Notes under the pieces: model-generated
Seen by the model: only the letters and a program-made list of their open reading frames with translations
What the model was told of the DNA's origin: nothing
Database searches by the model: none
Part shown: positions 10,705-28,100 of the stretch, piece by piece
Layout of the letters: each line of letters begins with the position of its first letter
Position numbering within the stretch: position 1 is the first letter of the stretch
Position numbers and translations under genes: made by a program
Source: Durusdinium trenchii
Taxonomy: Eukaryota > Sar > Dinophyceae > Suessiales > Symbiodiniaceae
NCBI GenBank assembly: GCA_963970005.1
Contig: CAXAMN010015446.1
Coordinates: forward strand, 1,088,537 to 1,152,536
Length of the DNA: 64,000 bases
Direction: 5' to 3'

Positions 10705-11775
10705 CAGACACATTTCCCTTCGCACTGGAGGAAAAATTAGCTTAGAAGTCACCATTTTTGTGACTGACTGAGTCTATATAATTACCATTGCTGTTGCTAT
10801 AGCCAGGAAGCTCTTGTTTTTAAGCCTATCGAGTTGTCCGGAGTGGGGTAAAGGGACTGCAACTCTCTTTGGTGATGAGTGTGGCAAGCACAGTGCCGCA
10901 CTGGTGATGGCAATGTCAGCTTACACCGGTATGTGATGGTATGTAGACATTCAACAAGCTGCTAGTATAGGGCAATTGCACTGACCATGAGGATCCAGGG
11001 CATATTACTAATTATGAAGATATACTGTACACTTTAAAAACCTCACACCATCCCACACAATTTCAAAGTCCTCTTGTTGTCAAACATTATCCTTTTTCTT
11101 TTGCTTCTGTGTGATTCTGGGTGTGTAGATATATGTAGAAAGTTCATAGAATTCCATACTGTTGAACTTGCCTTGCCACGTGATTTAACATTATCTATAT
11201 ATATATTGAACTATTTTAGGATATTTTAAGTATTCTGACAACTACTGCATGATGCCTTCAAGGCTTTGACTGAGCAACCACACAACAATGTGATCTTTTT
11301 CGCACTGACTCAGGTCTGCCGGGAGCAGTGAGAGCAGCTGACGACTGACTGATTCATGTTGTCAGGGCATTCAATCGCGACGGCGTGGAGGAAGCATGCA
11401 GAATCTATGTCAGGTATTGGGACCAGGGCTCCTGGTTGTTGCAATTCGCTTGGTGCCTGTAGCGTTAGCTGCTCAACATGGGAAAACCAATCCATGATTT
11501 GCCACTCCTTACAAGTTGTTTCATCCGAAGATGTTTGAACTGCCGAAAGAACCAGCGCGCCACACACACAGTCATCCCGTGCCACTCATTGCAACTCAGC
11601 CATCCCGACTTGATTAACAGAAGGCTTTCAGTCCTCCATGACCCAAACTCGACAGCTCAAGCGACCAGCCAAGATCAGCCTCGTGGCCTCACCCACTCAG
11701 ACGTCAATCTGTCGGACACGAAGGACAATTAGGGACACCTGGCAGTGGGCTGCTTGAGCCATGAGTCTTTGAGTC
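10705..11775. other. upstream region of the helicase gene
   Basis: A/T-rich, with a TATATATATAT tract near 11196 and an open frame of about 90 residues on each strand at 11310-11590 with no recognised domain. It may contain the promoter of the helicase gene. Dinoflagellates generally lack TATA boxes and no promoter motif is claimed. Confidence 0.4.
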
Positions 11776-11778
11776 GAG

Positions 11779-17238
<5,460 letters not shown>

Positions 17239-17428
17239 GCGCTTCGACTCTTGGGGAAAAGGGATCACTGGAGATGCAACGCGAGAGAGGGACAGAGAGG
17301 GACTTGAGGGACACCAATTACAGTGTTGGAATTGCGGAAGAATGCCTTAAAGACTTCAGCATGTGAGCCTGGTGTTCAAGCACTTGGGTAAGCAACTTAG
17401 CATATCACCACCAGCTGCCCATCACGAT

Positions 17429-17441
17429 GCCATTTTGGCTC
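17429..17441 (+). other. possible dinoflagellate spliced-leader relic
   Basis: GCCATTTTGGCTC matches 13 consecutive bases of the conserved 22-nt dinoflagellate spliced leader as I know it; the flanks (CGAT before, TTG after) do not match fully. Such relics arise when trans-spliced mRNAs are reinserted. It lies about 190 bp after the helicase stop and just before hydrophobic exons. A chance match remains possible. Confidence 0.35.
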
Positions 17442-17499
17442 TTGCACAGTCGAGAATCATGTGGATGCAAGGCTATGCAAGGAGCTCATCCTTTTAAGC

Positions 17500-20400
17500 C
17501 AAGCACAGAGTGTTTGGCAGCCTGAATGTGAACATGCAGACTTTGGTTCCCACCTGGGCAGCCCTGGACACCATGGATGAAACATGAAACACCTCTGACT
17601 GTTTCAGCCTTGGAGAAAACCAATAGTTCAGGTCTAGTCTTGGCGATCGGATTCCACAGATCCACCGTTTTCGCCATGGGGTTGGAGCTGCCGCCATGCC
17701 TCATTTTCTCCCTCTTCTGCCTCCTGGTTCCCGTCTTCATGGCCTACAATGGTGGCTGACTCAGAACCTGCAAGTAAAGTGCGACTTCAGTAAGTGCGGA
17801 TGTTGGGCTGTCAGCTTGGATGTTTTCGTTGTGAGGTGGCGCAACAGCAGCAACAGTGGATACCATCCAGCAAGAAGAGAGCTGGAGCCCAGCTGGGATA
17901 GGGCTCCCTGTCTCATAATTAGGCTAGAGTCTGACATTACATAATATTAATAGACTCAATAATTATAGATTCAGAATAATATTCAAACACAGCACATCAG
18001 ACATTTGCTTGGGCCACATTCATAGAGGGAGTACGCGGCGGTTGGTTGGGGCCCCTGTTGCAGTGAAACTGAGCATATCAGGTTTCTTGGTGCAATGGAC
18101 AAGATTGGAATGACGCCACTTGGCAAAAGAGCCAAAGCCAGGGGCGGGATTCACAACAGCAACATTTTTCTCAGCGGAATTTTCATGGCGGTCCTACGTT
18201 TTCCCACTAGAAAAGCTGTGCCAAGGATGGCAGCTGCATTTTGGGGACGCTTGGCAGCTGTGGTTTTTGGCAGTTTCTCCTGGCAAGTTACATGCTTGAT
18301 GAGAAGTAGCAGCCAAGGATTCATGCTGCAACGGTATAATTCCAAGCTCTTACTTTGCACAGGTGGGAAGTTGTATAGTCATGTTCTTTTCTCCTGCCTG
18401 TCCATTTCCAGTCGTCTAGAAAGCTGAAAGACAGCTATGCAGGTCTCCTCCTGAATGCTGCAGCAACTTTGGCTTTCGGAACCTTACGAAATCCATTGGC
18501 CATGTGTTTGGCCAAGTTGCTGAACCTCAGAGACAAAGAGAGGGTCTAGCCCCTATTAGCGTCCTTGCTCCTAGTAGCGATGCCAGGAGCCCCTAGTAGC
18601 TTCTTGTTCCTAGTAGTATGGCCAGGAGCCCTAGTAGCGTCCTTGCTCCTAACCAGTTTCTGGGAGAGTCTGAAAGAGCAAAATGGCCAGACAGGGCCTC
18701 CCACGAACATTACGTCTTTGGCCACATCTCAGGATCGGCTTCACGGAGAGCCTCCAATGGGTTTGGGCACCACTTTGGATTGGCAAGTGGGCCACCGCAG
18801 CGACCTTGCCCATTTGGATGAACCTCTCAGGCTGAGTGTTGTCGCTGTAAACGCGTTGATCGTGGGTCAGCACCTGTTGAAGCCTTGCCACTCTAGGTGG
18901 AGGTGTCGCTTCAGGAGTTGGCAACGGACTAGGCCTGGCTTGCGCTTGCTAGTTGATGGTTGGGTGTTTGTACCAAATTGTTTTGAACAAATTCATGCAG
19001 GTTCTACACATTATGCAAGCATATGCAAGCATGCAGTCTCAGTGCAAGCTATTCTATATAGTTAGTTTTTCGTGCTCTCATTTAGAGCTCTTGTGAGAAG
19101 CATCAGTTTGTCTCTGTCAAGCTGTCCAGAAAGCATTGCGTGGAGAGAGTCTCACGTGCGAGGTACGATCATTGCAGGCTTTACAACAGCACAGGGCTAT
19201 TCATATGAGTTTGCCTTTCAAATCGAGGCAAGGTTGGTTCGGAGCTCCAAATACTAGTGGGACGAAACTGGACTGAAATACGAAGGAGGGATACATTTTA
19301 TGCAACCAAGCTCGCACATTCACCTCCAACCTTGGAGGCATCTGTGCTTTTTGTTCTCTTGCTGGCCCTCTTAGCTACTGGCGAACGAAGTTTGAGATAC
19401 CGCGATGAAGTTGAGCCGGCCTTTTGTCCTAGAAGTTCAATCGTGCACAACTGCTTCGCAATGTTATGCAGAACATGTTTGTCTTTGATTCGGGCTTGAA
19501 AGAGGTCTTAATTTGGAGATGCACTGAGCAGTCCCGTCATTTTCCACTCATCATTCATCATGATTCATCCACAAAGTTGGAACATCGACCCGCCAACATC
19601 TCCATTCGGGAGTTGAACTGAAACTGACCCACGTGGCGCAAACAAGGTGAGAATCAAATCACCTGTGCTGCTTGGCAATGGACATAAATGGTTTAACGTA
19701 TGTTGATGTGCAGTCCTGGACAGTCCAAGTCGATGGGGGTCAAATATGGCGAAACCATGCACATCCACCCTCAATGTGCTCAAGGAAACGGGTCGTTCGG
19801 CTTGCGAACGAAAGTTTGGACGAGCATTTGGTGGCACCGGGCTTGGTATTTGTGTGTGAGCAGTGCAATCTACAATCGACATGAACTTTCTCGCCATGAA
19901 AGCGCATACGTGAACATTCTTGAGGACACAGCTAGCCGGCCGAATGATGGTGAGAGAGTTGCCCCACGCCAGGATGCAGTTGCCGATTGTTCGCTCGTCG
20001 ATACGCAAATTGTCAGTCACCATGGACCGGATAAAGATGCTACTAATAGCTTCTTGTTACTACTAGTAAGGCACCTGTTACTACTAGCGATGCACTTGTT
20101 CCTAGTAGCTTGTTGTTTCTAAGCATGGAATTGTTAGCTTTGGAATTGTTCAGGACGTGATGAGTCAATTGCGCGGCTTGGCTGAATTGGGCGGTCAGTG
20201 CATCTCAAAAATGTACAGTCCACCACTTGACAACTGGCCCCACATCCAACTCTTTATCATTCTTTATCCAATCAGTCCAATCACTACATATAGCATATTA
20301 TAGCGCTTACTGTAATTAGTGATTTATGGAGAAGCGTCACAGTCATCCAGACCAATTCCGTTATTCTGTTCCGAGGTCAGCTTTGGGAAAATCCTCTCTT

Positions 20401-22460
20401 TTGTCGCTGCGCGATGGCGTTCTGACCTTACCAGCCTCAGCTAGATTCCCGATTTGGCTGTGGGCCGTCATAAGTGTAGCACTGATGGGCACTGATGGGC
20501 TGACAGTGTTTGACCTGGACAGGTACTCCAGTGCCAACTACGTCAACAGCCTCCTTGCCAGAAACAACGGAACCATTGCACCGTCGATTTTGTTTGTTGT
20601 ACTGTTCAGACTCGTGCGTGTCACTTCTGCCGCAAGCCCAGGTGCCCTTCAATTCCTTTGGGTTCGAGTCTTTATGGAGATCTGGAATCTCAGCAAGGAC
20701 TATTGTGTCCCAGCCCCGGAGTCTAGCAAAGAAGCAAGGCACCTTTCAACAAAGGTTTGGTTCTTTGATTTGTGCCATTGTTATCCTTATAGCCTTACAG
20801 TGCCGATCAGTACCGACATGTATCTAGTCTGGGCTGCACCGCCCGAGCTACAAGAGCTTTGTGGTTCTGGAATGACGCAAACATGTACAAGGTCTTGACC
20901 TGCCAACATGCCAACAGCCGGGAAAAGGATGACTCGTTCAAACTGAATGAAATACCTTTGCAAGCATCAACGCATAGGACGTTTCGCATTCCGGAGGTAA
21001 TCGAAAGGGCGTTCTGAGAGTCTTCGTTAAGATCGTTAAGCATGGCCTTTGATGTGCCAAAGGATGTATCACTGTGAAGGAGCAGAAGAGGTCAGCGAGA
21101 ACAGTTGTTGCGGGCGACAGATGTATCGTAAATTATGCACTGCCTCACGACTTGGTTCTGACTTACTTGTAGTTTGATGTCTTTATCGCGCGAGCGATCA
21201 GAGGCCATGTAACATATGTCGCGAAGTTCTACGAAAGTACTTCGCGGCGTAGGCAGTGAGCCCCGTACACAGGGAAAACAAGCACTCACTGGTCTTTGGG
21301 AATGAGCACTTTCGGTGAAACTCAGGAAATCTATCTTTGTTACATATCTCTCTCACAGCTGAGCGCTGGCTGTGCTCTACAGATGTTTATCAAGAACCCA
21401 CATTATTGCAATACCTGCTTATCAAGAGCAGGTGTGCTCAGGACATACAGTATATCAGGAGTATCATCGTATCATCAGGTTGTGATGAAACATGCGTTGT
21501 CACCGCCGGGGCCCGAAAGCTGCGAAAGATTCTTGCTCCTAGTAGAGATGCCAGGAGCCCCTAGTAGCGTCCTTGCTCCGACAAACGAGATGTTTTTACT
21601 AAGAACGATAACGCATGATAACGCTGTGTGTCAGGCCAATATTCGTCGTGCATTTGCTCAACCTCTCTTTTTGGGGACGATGGGCTAAGGTCACAAGCTT
21701 TTTGATCATCTCTGCATCTAGCGGCGCGTTAGGCATTTTGGCCGCTAGCTGCCAAAAAGCACAGAGCTCGGGCCAAGCTTCAAAGACCTTTGAGCTTTTG
21801 GACTTTTCTGATGCCTAATGGAGAGCTTGAGACACCTCAGGTTGAACACGATGACTCTGGGAAGTTGTTAACACTGCGGCGTCTTGGCTGAGACAGCTGG
21901 GAGAGACATAACAGAGGCTTGATGTTGGGGCGCGCACACATTGGTCTGAGTCTAAGGTTTGTGCACAAGGCATTCTCTGGATCAGTCCTTGGAGCTTTCG
22001 TGGTGTTGCTGGGGGTTCTCCCTCAGCTCCATCAACAACTCCATCAACCAGAAGCCTCAAGCCACTAAGCAGCAAGAGGGCGATCCTTCCCTTTTGAATC
22101 CTTGAAGGGAGTTTCTACATTTTGAACCCCCTGTGGCTCGGAAGGCGATGTGAATGTCAACCAATATCAAGAATAAGAAAATAGCATGATCAAGCTGATT
22201 ACCAGAAGGCAATCTCAAGAACAAATGAACATGGAGCCATAGAGTGCTGAATTGGCACAGCTGCTGCATTCTGTCTCAGAACTGCTTCACTTCCATTTTG
22301 CTTGCTTTTCTCTTGAGGGTGGACAATGGTCCAAGGCTTGGAGCTGAGAAGCTTGATCACAACATGGCTGGGGCTGGCCATGGTCATGGTGGGGGTTACC
22401 GCTGTGCCTGGATTGTTGCAGATCCTTTGCATTGAGTCAGTGACATGGAAGCAGTGAGAT
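17500..22460 (+). CDS. fragmentary exons of an unrecognised membrane protein
   Basis: I do not recognise a family. Several + strand segments look like exons encoding membrane helices. 17508-17580 reads through NMQTLVPTWAALDTMDE. 17620-17755 includes CLIFSLFCLLVPVFMAY. 18411-18545 follows a clean TTTCCAG acceptor and includes SYAGLLLNAAATLAFG. 21953-22068 includes VLGAFVVLLGVLPQL. 22326-22458 reads TTWLGLAMVMVGVTAVPG and ends at TGA. Connections between them are not proven and more than one gene could be involved. A CTAGTAGC repeat copy sits inside the span, presumably in an intron. Coordinates are outer bounds of the fragments. Confidence 0.35.
18552..18655 (+). repeat. CTAGTAGC dispersed repeat, GGAGCC subtype
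   Basis: Three to four units of CCCTAGTAGCGTCCTTGCTC and TAGTAGCGATGCCAGGAGCC lie in a row. They translate as LLVAMPGAPSS-like strings, which I recall from many predicted Symbiodiniaceae proteins. Related copies lie at 21535, 59170 (reverse) and, in the other subtype, 20040, 23893, 29793, 30800 and 54387. Confidence 0.8.
20036..20122 (+). repeat. CTAGTAGC dispersed repeat, GGCACCTGTTACTACT subtype
   Basis: TACTACTAGTAAGGCACCTG and TACTACTAGCGATGCACTTG units lie in a row, ending in TAGTAGCTTGTTG. They translate as a Leu/Val/His-rich string (LLLVRHLLLLA). Confidence 0.8.
20326..20898 (+). CDS. uncharacterised 190-residue open frame
   Basis: An ATG-initiated open frame of 190 codons, among the longest in the window not explained by a repeat. 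It has one possible membrane helix (FPIWLWAVISVALMG, about residues 45-60) and a second hydrophobic patch (PSILFVVLFRLV, about 85-97). I recognise no domain. Frames of about 100 codons stay open on both strands here, so chance openness is a real alternative. It lies between the membrane-protein fragments above and could be one of their exons read through an intron. Confidence 0.25.
   Translation: MEKRHSHPDQFRYSVPRSALGKSSLLSLRDGVLTLPASARFPIWLWAVISVALMGTDGLTVFDLDRYSSANYVNSLLARNNGTIAPSILFVVLFRLVRVTSAASPGALQFLWVRVFMEIWNLSKDYCVPAPESSKEARHLSTKVWFFDLCHCYPYSLTVPISTDMYLVWAAPPELQELCGSGMTQTCTRS
21535..21580 (+). repeat. CTAGTAGC dispersed repeat copy
   Basis: TTGCTCCTAGTAGAGATGCC followed by AGGAGCCCCTAGTAGCGTCC matches the 18.55-kb subtype. 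Confidence 0.75.
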
Positions 22461-22469
22461 CCTAGGGTC

Positions 22470-23880
22470 CTAGTATTGGCATCAGAAAGGTTTTGAGTTC
22501 TGACGAGTTGCGGGCTCTGTCTTGCTTGAGGTAGAGGATGCAGAGCTGTCCCTTGCCTTAAAACTGGAAGCAGTCTTATTTTTCACTTTACAGCGGATGC
22601 AACTCGCATTAGCAAGCAACATCACAGCCTGTACGGTTCATGTAACACACGTGCACCCACCGACGTACTGTTTGGCTTTGCAAGACAAGCAGTTGGGAAG
22701 TTGAATGGGTTTGAGGCGCAGCTTTGCCACCGGCCTGGCTCAAGGAGCCAACAATTTCTTAGGGTTTGCGATGGGCTGCTTGGCAGACAGATACTGTAGT
22801 AGTAGGTACTTAGTACATTATGGATTTAGTAGATGCTTGACAGTTTGAGCGGCATCTTTCAGAAATGTTGACTTCGCTAGAGTACTATGGCCTTTGTCTT
22901 GCGAGTTGTGCTCAAACCTATGTCCTGGAGGATCAAAATCGCGTCAAAAGGATTCAAACGGTCTCCGTCAAAGGATGCCCAATATGATCCAATATGACTT
23001 GCTGCTGTTGGTGCTGGCCCTTTTTGCAAAGAACCTGAGGTCCAATGGTACCACAATTGGCAATGGCTTCCCGGCAGATACATTGCTTTTTTTGTTGCAA
23101 AGTAGCGAGCAGTGGCAGTTTCAGCAACACATTGGCGACATTTCGCAACACTTGCCACCTTTGGCATGCTTGAAGCCGCACCCTGAGCATCCTTAAACTG
23201 GACTGCATGAGCTTGAACGTAAGGATTTTTTACAGTGTCACCTTGGGTGGGGCCATGAGAAGGCCTTGGCCTCTGCCCTTTTCACCGCCTTGCTGGGGAC
23301 ATCCATGGGCGTGACTTGGGCTGTGTAATTGCCTGGGTGATTGGAATCCGTTGCGCGTGTTATTTTCTGATGGGGTTCGAACTGGTTCATGTCCAATTGT
23401 TTGATCGAAATTGGACAGGGGGCACAGCCTTGCAAGAGGTCCAGTGAGGTCCAGGCAGATCTTTGCTTTTTCGCCAGCACAGCCCGAGGCATTGAGCACT
23501 ACACTCGCAGTGGCTGCCGTGGGTTGTTGCTCGCTGTCTGACAGTGACCTGGAGGGTGAGACGGAGCCTTGATGACTGAGGATTTTGAACTCAACGAGTA
23601 CTGTAAGAACGTCAGTGGCAGCAGTAGTTGGCAAAGTGTACACAATATCATGATGCATCATGATTATATATCAATGTATACTGTATACTGTATACAGTGA
23701 ATCTTGCGAGGCTTTCAATGCTACAGTTTTGTTTGTGTTGGCGGCGTGTCCATTTGGCAGATTTGCATTCGAGGACAGCACCAGCATGAATCATGTTTCC
23801 GGCAGCGAGTCGGAGTCCTACTCCACACAGAGCCGATAGCAGGACATTTATGTTGAAGATTGAGACTTAGAGAATGACTG
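22470..23880. other. spacer, no supported gene
   Basis: Short hydrophobic reads occur (for example LLLVLALFAKNLR near 22997), but no splice-consistent exon or domain was found. A nested TATACTGTATACTGTATACAG palindromic tract lies near 23677-23698. The minus-strand ORFs at 23230-23660 show no domain. Confidence 0.4.
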
Positions 23881-23892
23881 GAGGTTTTTTCT

Positions 23893-23955
23893 CTGCTACT
23901 AGTAGTAACGATTAGCTAGTAGCGATGCACTTGTTACTAGTAGCTTCTTGTTACA
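23893..23955 (+). repeat. CTAGTAGC dispersed repeat copy
   Basis: TGCTACTAGTAGTAACGATT and AGTAGCGATGCACTTGTTAC units form a short member of the GCACTTGTTACTAG subtype. Confidence 0.75.
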
Positions 23956-25111
23956 TTGGTTGCTGTGCAATTTGTGCATTTGTACATGTCTCGTTGAGCA
24001 TGTGATTTCACCGTGATATTTTGCGATTATGAATCATGGAAGTCAGTGAAGTCTTTGTCTTCACATTTCTCAAGCAGCTACAGATCTGCTTCGAGAGATT
24101 TGTGGATGCAGTGTTGTGGCGGCATGCAGTGCATTGGTTTGACTCATTAAGCCTTTGCCTCTGTTTTTTGCAGATTCTATTCGCTTGCCCACGCTGCTTT
24201 TTTTTCCAACTTCTTTGGTTATTGTGTAGAACCGGAGGCATGTATGCTGCTGTAGTCATAGGCATTATTTCGCATGTTCCAAAGGAACATGCCACTTTTG
24301 TAATCTGTATCCGACAATTCTAAGCCCAAACCATGGGCTCAGAATCTTCCTAGGTCGTAATTAACCACCGATGTTCGAAGAATTTACGCGAGGAAGCTGA
24401 GGCTGAGGGTCTCAGCCTCTTGCTGCAATAGTTTCGTACTGTCTTGATTGATGGTACTTACTTGGCCAAGGGGTCGACCTCGTGGTGTTTGGTCTCAATT
24501 GACTGGCGCTTGTGAGCCCAAAATGTGCGTAGTTCGAAAATCATGAAGGCGCACTGGATTGCATTATGCTTTGTTGGAGAAGAGGGCAAGAGATGGAAGA
24601 TATTCACTAAGAAACGGTATTGAATTGGTTTGGTTCGAGCTTCAAGCGCACTTGGGAGGCCTTTGCTGCGAAAATCGGCGCACAGGCTTGGAGTGCCCAT
24701 CAGGCCGAATTCTGGCCTTGGGAGAAGAGGCCGGCTGGAGATGGCTGGAGGGCGAGGGCGGACTTTGGATACAATCAATCCGGGACATAAATTTTGCGAG
24801 GGAATGAGGTTGGAGGCAAAAGATAAATCGGGAATAATCGGGATCAATCACGACAGCTATGGCTATGGCTTGAACTTGCCAGTCCAGCGGCCAGCAGGAC
24901 AGTATATAAGACTTAATAAGAGGATTCTAAGATACGATGAACATGCTGTGAGCATTTCAATGCAGCCAGGCAAAGCACAGGGCACGCTGAAGCTCTTTTG
25001 TCAATCTCAGAGGGCAGAGAGGCACCCAGAGCGGGAAGTGTGTTCTCCATTGCTCTCCATACGCAGATACCATATACCTACAGTATCCTCGAAGATCCTT
25101 AAAGCTGTTCT

Positions 25112-28100
25112 CGTAGAAGGCGGACCGCCATCCATTTGAAGGGATCGGAGCACTCAGTGCAGGAGCTTCGTCCAGGCTCTTGAAGGACTCATGTGACCAA
25201 GAAGAGAACAAAGACACAAAGGGTTGAAAAGTTCCGGATAGCTGACAGAGTCATATATATATATATATGACTTGAACGTTCATCAGGACTATCCAGAAGA
25301 TCATCGCAGAGAGATCTTGGATTTGCTTTTCAAGCCTCAGCACCCTGAATGAAAGTGTTAATTTGTGGATGATGTCACCACGTTGGAAGCATTCCGAGCT
25401 GTGAGCTTTCACTGCATTTGGTCAGGTATGGTGCCTCTTTGCAGGTGTTGAAGGTTGAGATTGGAGGTGATACTCAGTTCGGCAGCTCAAAGCAAGCTCT
25501 TGGGCTTTTTGGGGCTTGTGGGCCTTGCTTGCGGGTGCAAGGTCGACGGACGGGAGCGAACCGTCCCACATGCGCTACAGAGGCTGAGAGAGAGAGAGAG
25601 AGAGACACAGACGGACGGACGGACAGACAGACAAAATGAAGGAACACCTGTCAGAGGATTGTTTCCCTGAACATCTGGAAACCAAATGTATAATGATGTT
25701 AATGCTCGTGAAGAACCCGTCGTCCTTTTTGCGTCAAGTAGGTGAGAGCGTTCATGCTTTTCCAGCTTACCTGAGCTACCCGCGACCTCTCTACCCGCCT
25801 TCGCGCCAGAAAAGAGCAACAACAATGAATGACATTTAGACATATGACATATGGTTGATTTGGGGGTGCGGTTTGGCCTGGGAAAATCTAAACGGGAAGT
25901 GGGTAGAAGATGGCAGAAGCAAGACGTACTGTAGTAACAGATAGATAGTTGTTCAGGTAGCTGATGCAATGCAGAAGGGCTTTGAAGAACGACTCAGCCG
26001 CTGCCAGGCGAAACTCCAGATTGTACAAGAGGCTATGAGGCCCAAAGTGGATCATTCTCAGACCGGGATCAGGATGCACTGCTGCAGACTTCATACAGAC
26101 TGGTGGGACACTGTGATGCACCTCACTATCCTGTTTGTACGACTCGTAGTTGCAGTGCCAGGCTTGGTTGTTGCAAGAAGCAAAAGTGTCAGCCTCAAGA
26201 CGCGAAACTAGGCTCTAGGTTGAGAGCTTTTCCTATTGCACGTAGTGCATGAATCAGGCCCGGAATCCTGCCATCCGAACGTATGCCTTGGCAGTGGTCT
26301 TATCAAGCGGGAAGCTGTCATTGAACATGAAGCCAGAAGAGGAAAGTACCGGACCTGACAAAATATCAGTTATTCAATGCAGCAAGGCGTGGGGAGTACC
26401 TGGCTGGATTGGGAATGGCACATTCTTCAGTGAGGAGTTGGGGTCACAAGGCAGCTACCGTACAGTACCATGCATTCTCTTTGTTGACACTTTGCAGGAC
26501 AATATTTTCTACCACGTCTCATGGTTAACGTGCATCAAAGCTCCTCAGCTGACTGGAAAAGCACGCTAGTAAGCTCTAATGAGGCCAGAAGAAGCCCCGG
26601 CCAGCCCAAGGAGAGGTACAACATTGACATTGACTACATCGGACTTTGGAACGAGATGCCCTGGGGTCCTGCTCTCAGTGCAATTCGCGTGCTACCGATT
26701 GTAGTCACTTGGTGGCACATCACTGGTGGCAAGACTAAGTGGGATTGCATGAAGATGTGCGAAGCTCCAGGTGATGCCTGGTATGTGTTTGAACTTGGTG
26801 CTGCAATCAAGGCCGGTGATCCTGTACCACTATTACTTGTAACATTCAGTTGCCACTTTTGTGCAGGAAGCTCAGTTGGGAACGCAGCTTGTTCTCCTGG
26901 CACCGGGCTAAGACTGGTGTAAGTCCATGGCATTGAGATGTGCATGCGTTTGGGCACCCTGAAAAAAGAGGAGTGAACACATACGGAGGTTGAGGTGAAC
27001 CAACGACCACTTCACTAGTGGTCAAAACCACCAGCCACAAGCCAAAGCTTTTACGTGTTCAAAATTAGCATTGTGCTAAGGATCAGGCATCTGGTGCAAT
27101 TAGCACTGATTTTCTTGGTTTCTTTAGCCGCGATCAGCCAGAGTCTTGGCAGGTTCTGCTGCACAACCGGCATGAAGAAAACGTGTTGTGAGCCAGAAGG
27201 GCGGCCAGTGCGCGAGCACCAAGGCGGTTTCAAGAACTGGTTGCAGCAGTTGGGTTGCACTATCCCTGTGTCCTTCTCAGACCTGAAATCCAAGAACATC
27301 CAAGAACTCAGCCGAAGTCCTCCAAACTCCGCCGCCCATGTACACTGCACATTTGCGTACGCTTTGCACTGCGTATGCCGTACGGTTCTCGTTTGGGGGG
27401 GACATGAGGCACTCCCGACCAAAAGTTGCTGGACACTTTGGCAGCACATCCACGCACTCGCTTCTGGTCTTCTGAGGAAAGGCTTGGGAGAAACCGAAGG
27501 CAAAACCAGGCAACATATGGTAACATCGGCCTCTCGGCTGAGGAAAACCGTCTTATGACTTATAATATAATATATAACATATATATATGTAATATTTATA
27601 TTTTTTTGGCGGACTTCAATGATCTCCAACTCCAACCAGATATAGTTGATTTAATTAACCCATTTTAAACGCCTTGAACATGTTTTGCGAGATTTGTGAA
27701 TATTTTTGAGGTTGAGCAGGCCACGCATTCTGCCCAGTTCGTTGTTGATGCTACACGACATGCCATTCTGTGCTTGAGGAGCTGTCCACGGTAGCGGACT
27801 GGGGAGGTGCTGGCTGTTGGGGCCGCATGATCAATCAGAACTACGCAAGCGCCCAAGCACCATTGCCATGGCAACATTGATACCAAGCATAGACCTTTGT
27901 CGATCTCTATACTTAATGTGAGCGTTGTCAGGTGAGGATGAACGCAACATCGTCCATAGCATGGTCACTCGTTTGGCTTTGCCAGCTTTGATTGTTGGCT
28001 TTTGCAATTCTCAGCTTGAAATGAATGAATCGCGGTGGAGGGTCTTGCCAGGAGCGTCTACCCAAACCTGGAATGCTTTGGAAATGGCCTCCTCTATGCA

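Noticed and set aside
24630-25139. 169-residue plus-strand frame before the GH59 exons as a separate gene
   Set aside because: No domain, another open frame overlaps it, and its end runs into the first GH59 exon in a different frame.
26019-26060. RGYE read as the next GH59 exon
   Set aside because: The four residues match the family, but what follows does not and no splice pair fits. It was left out of the exon list.
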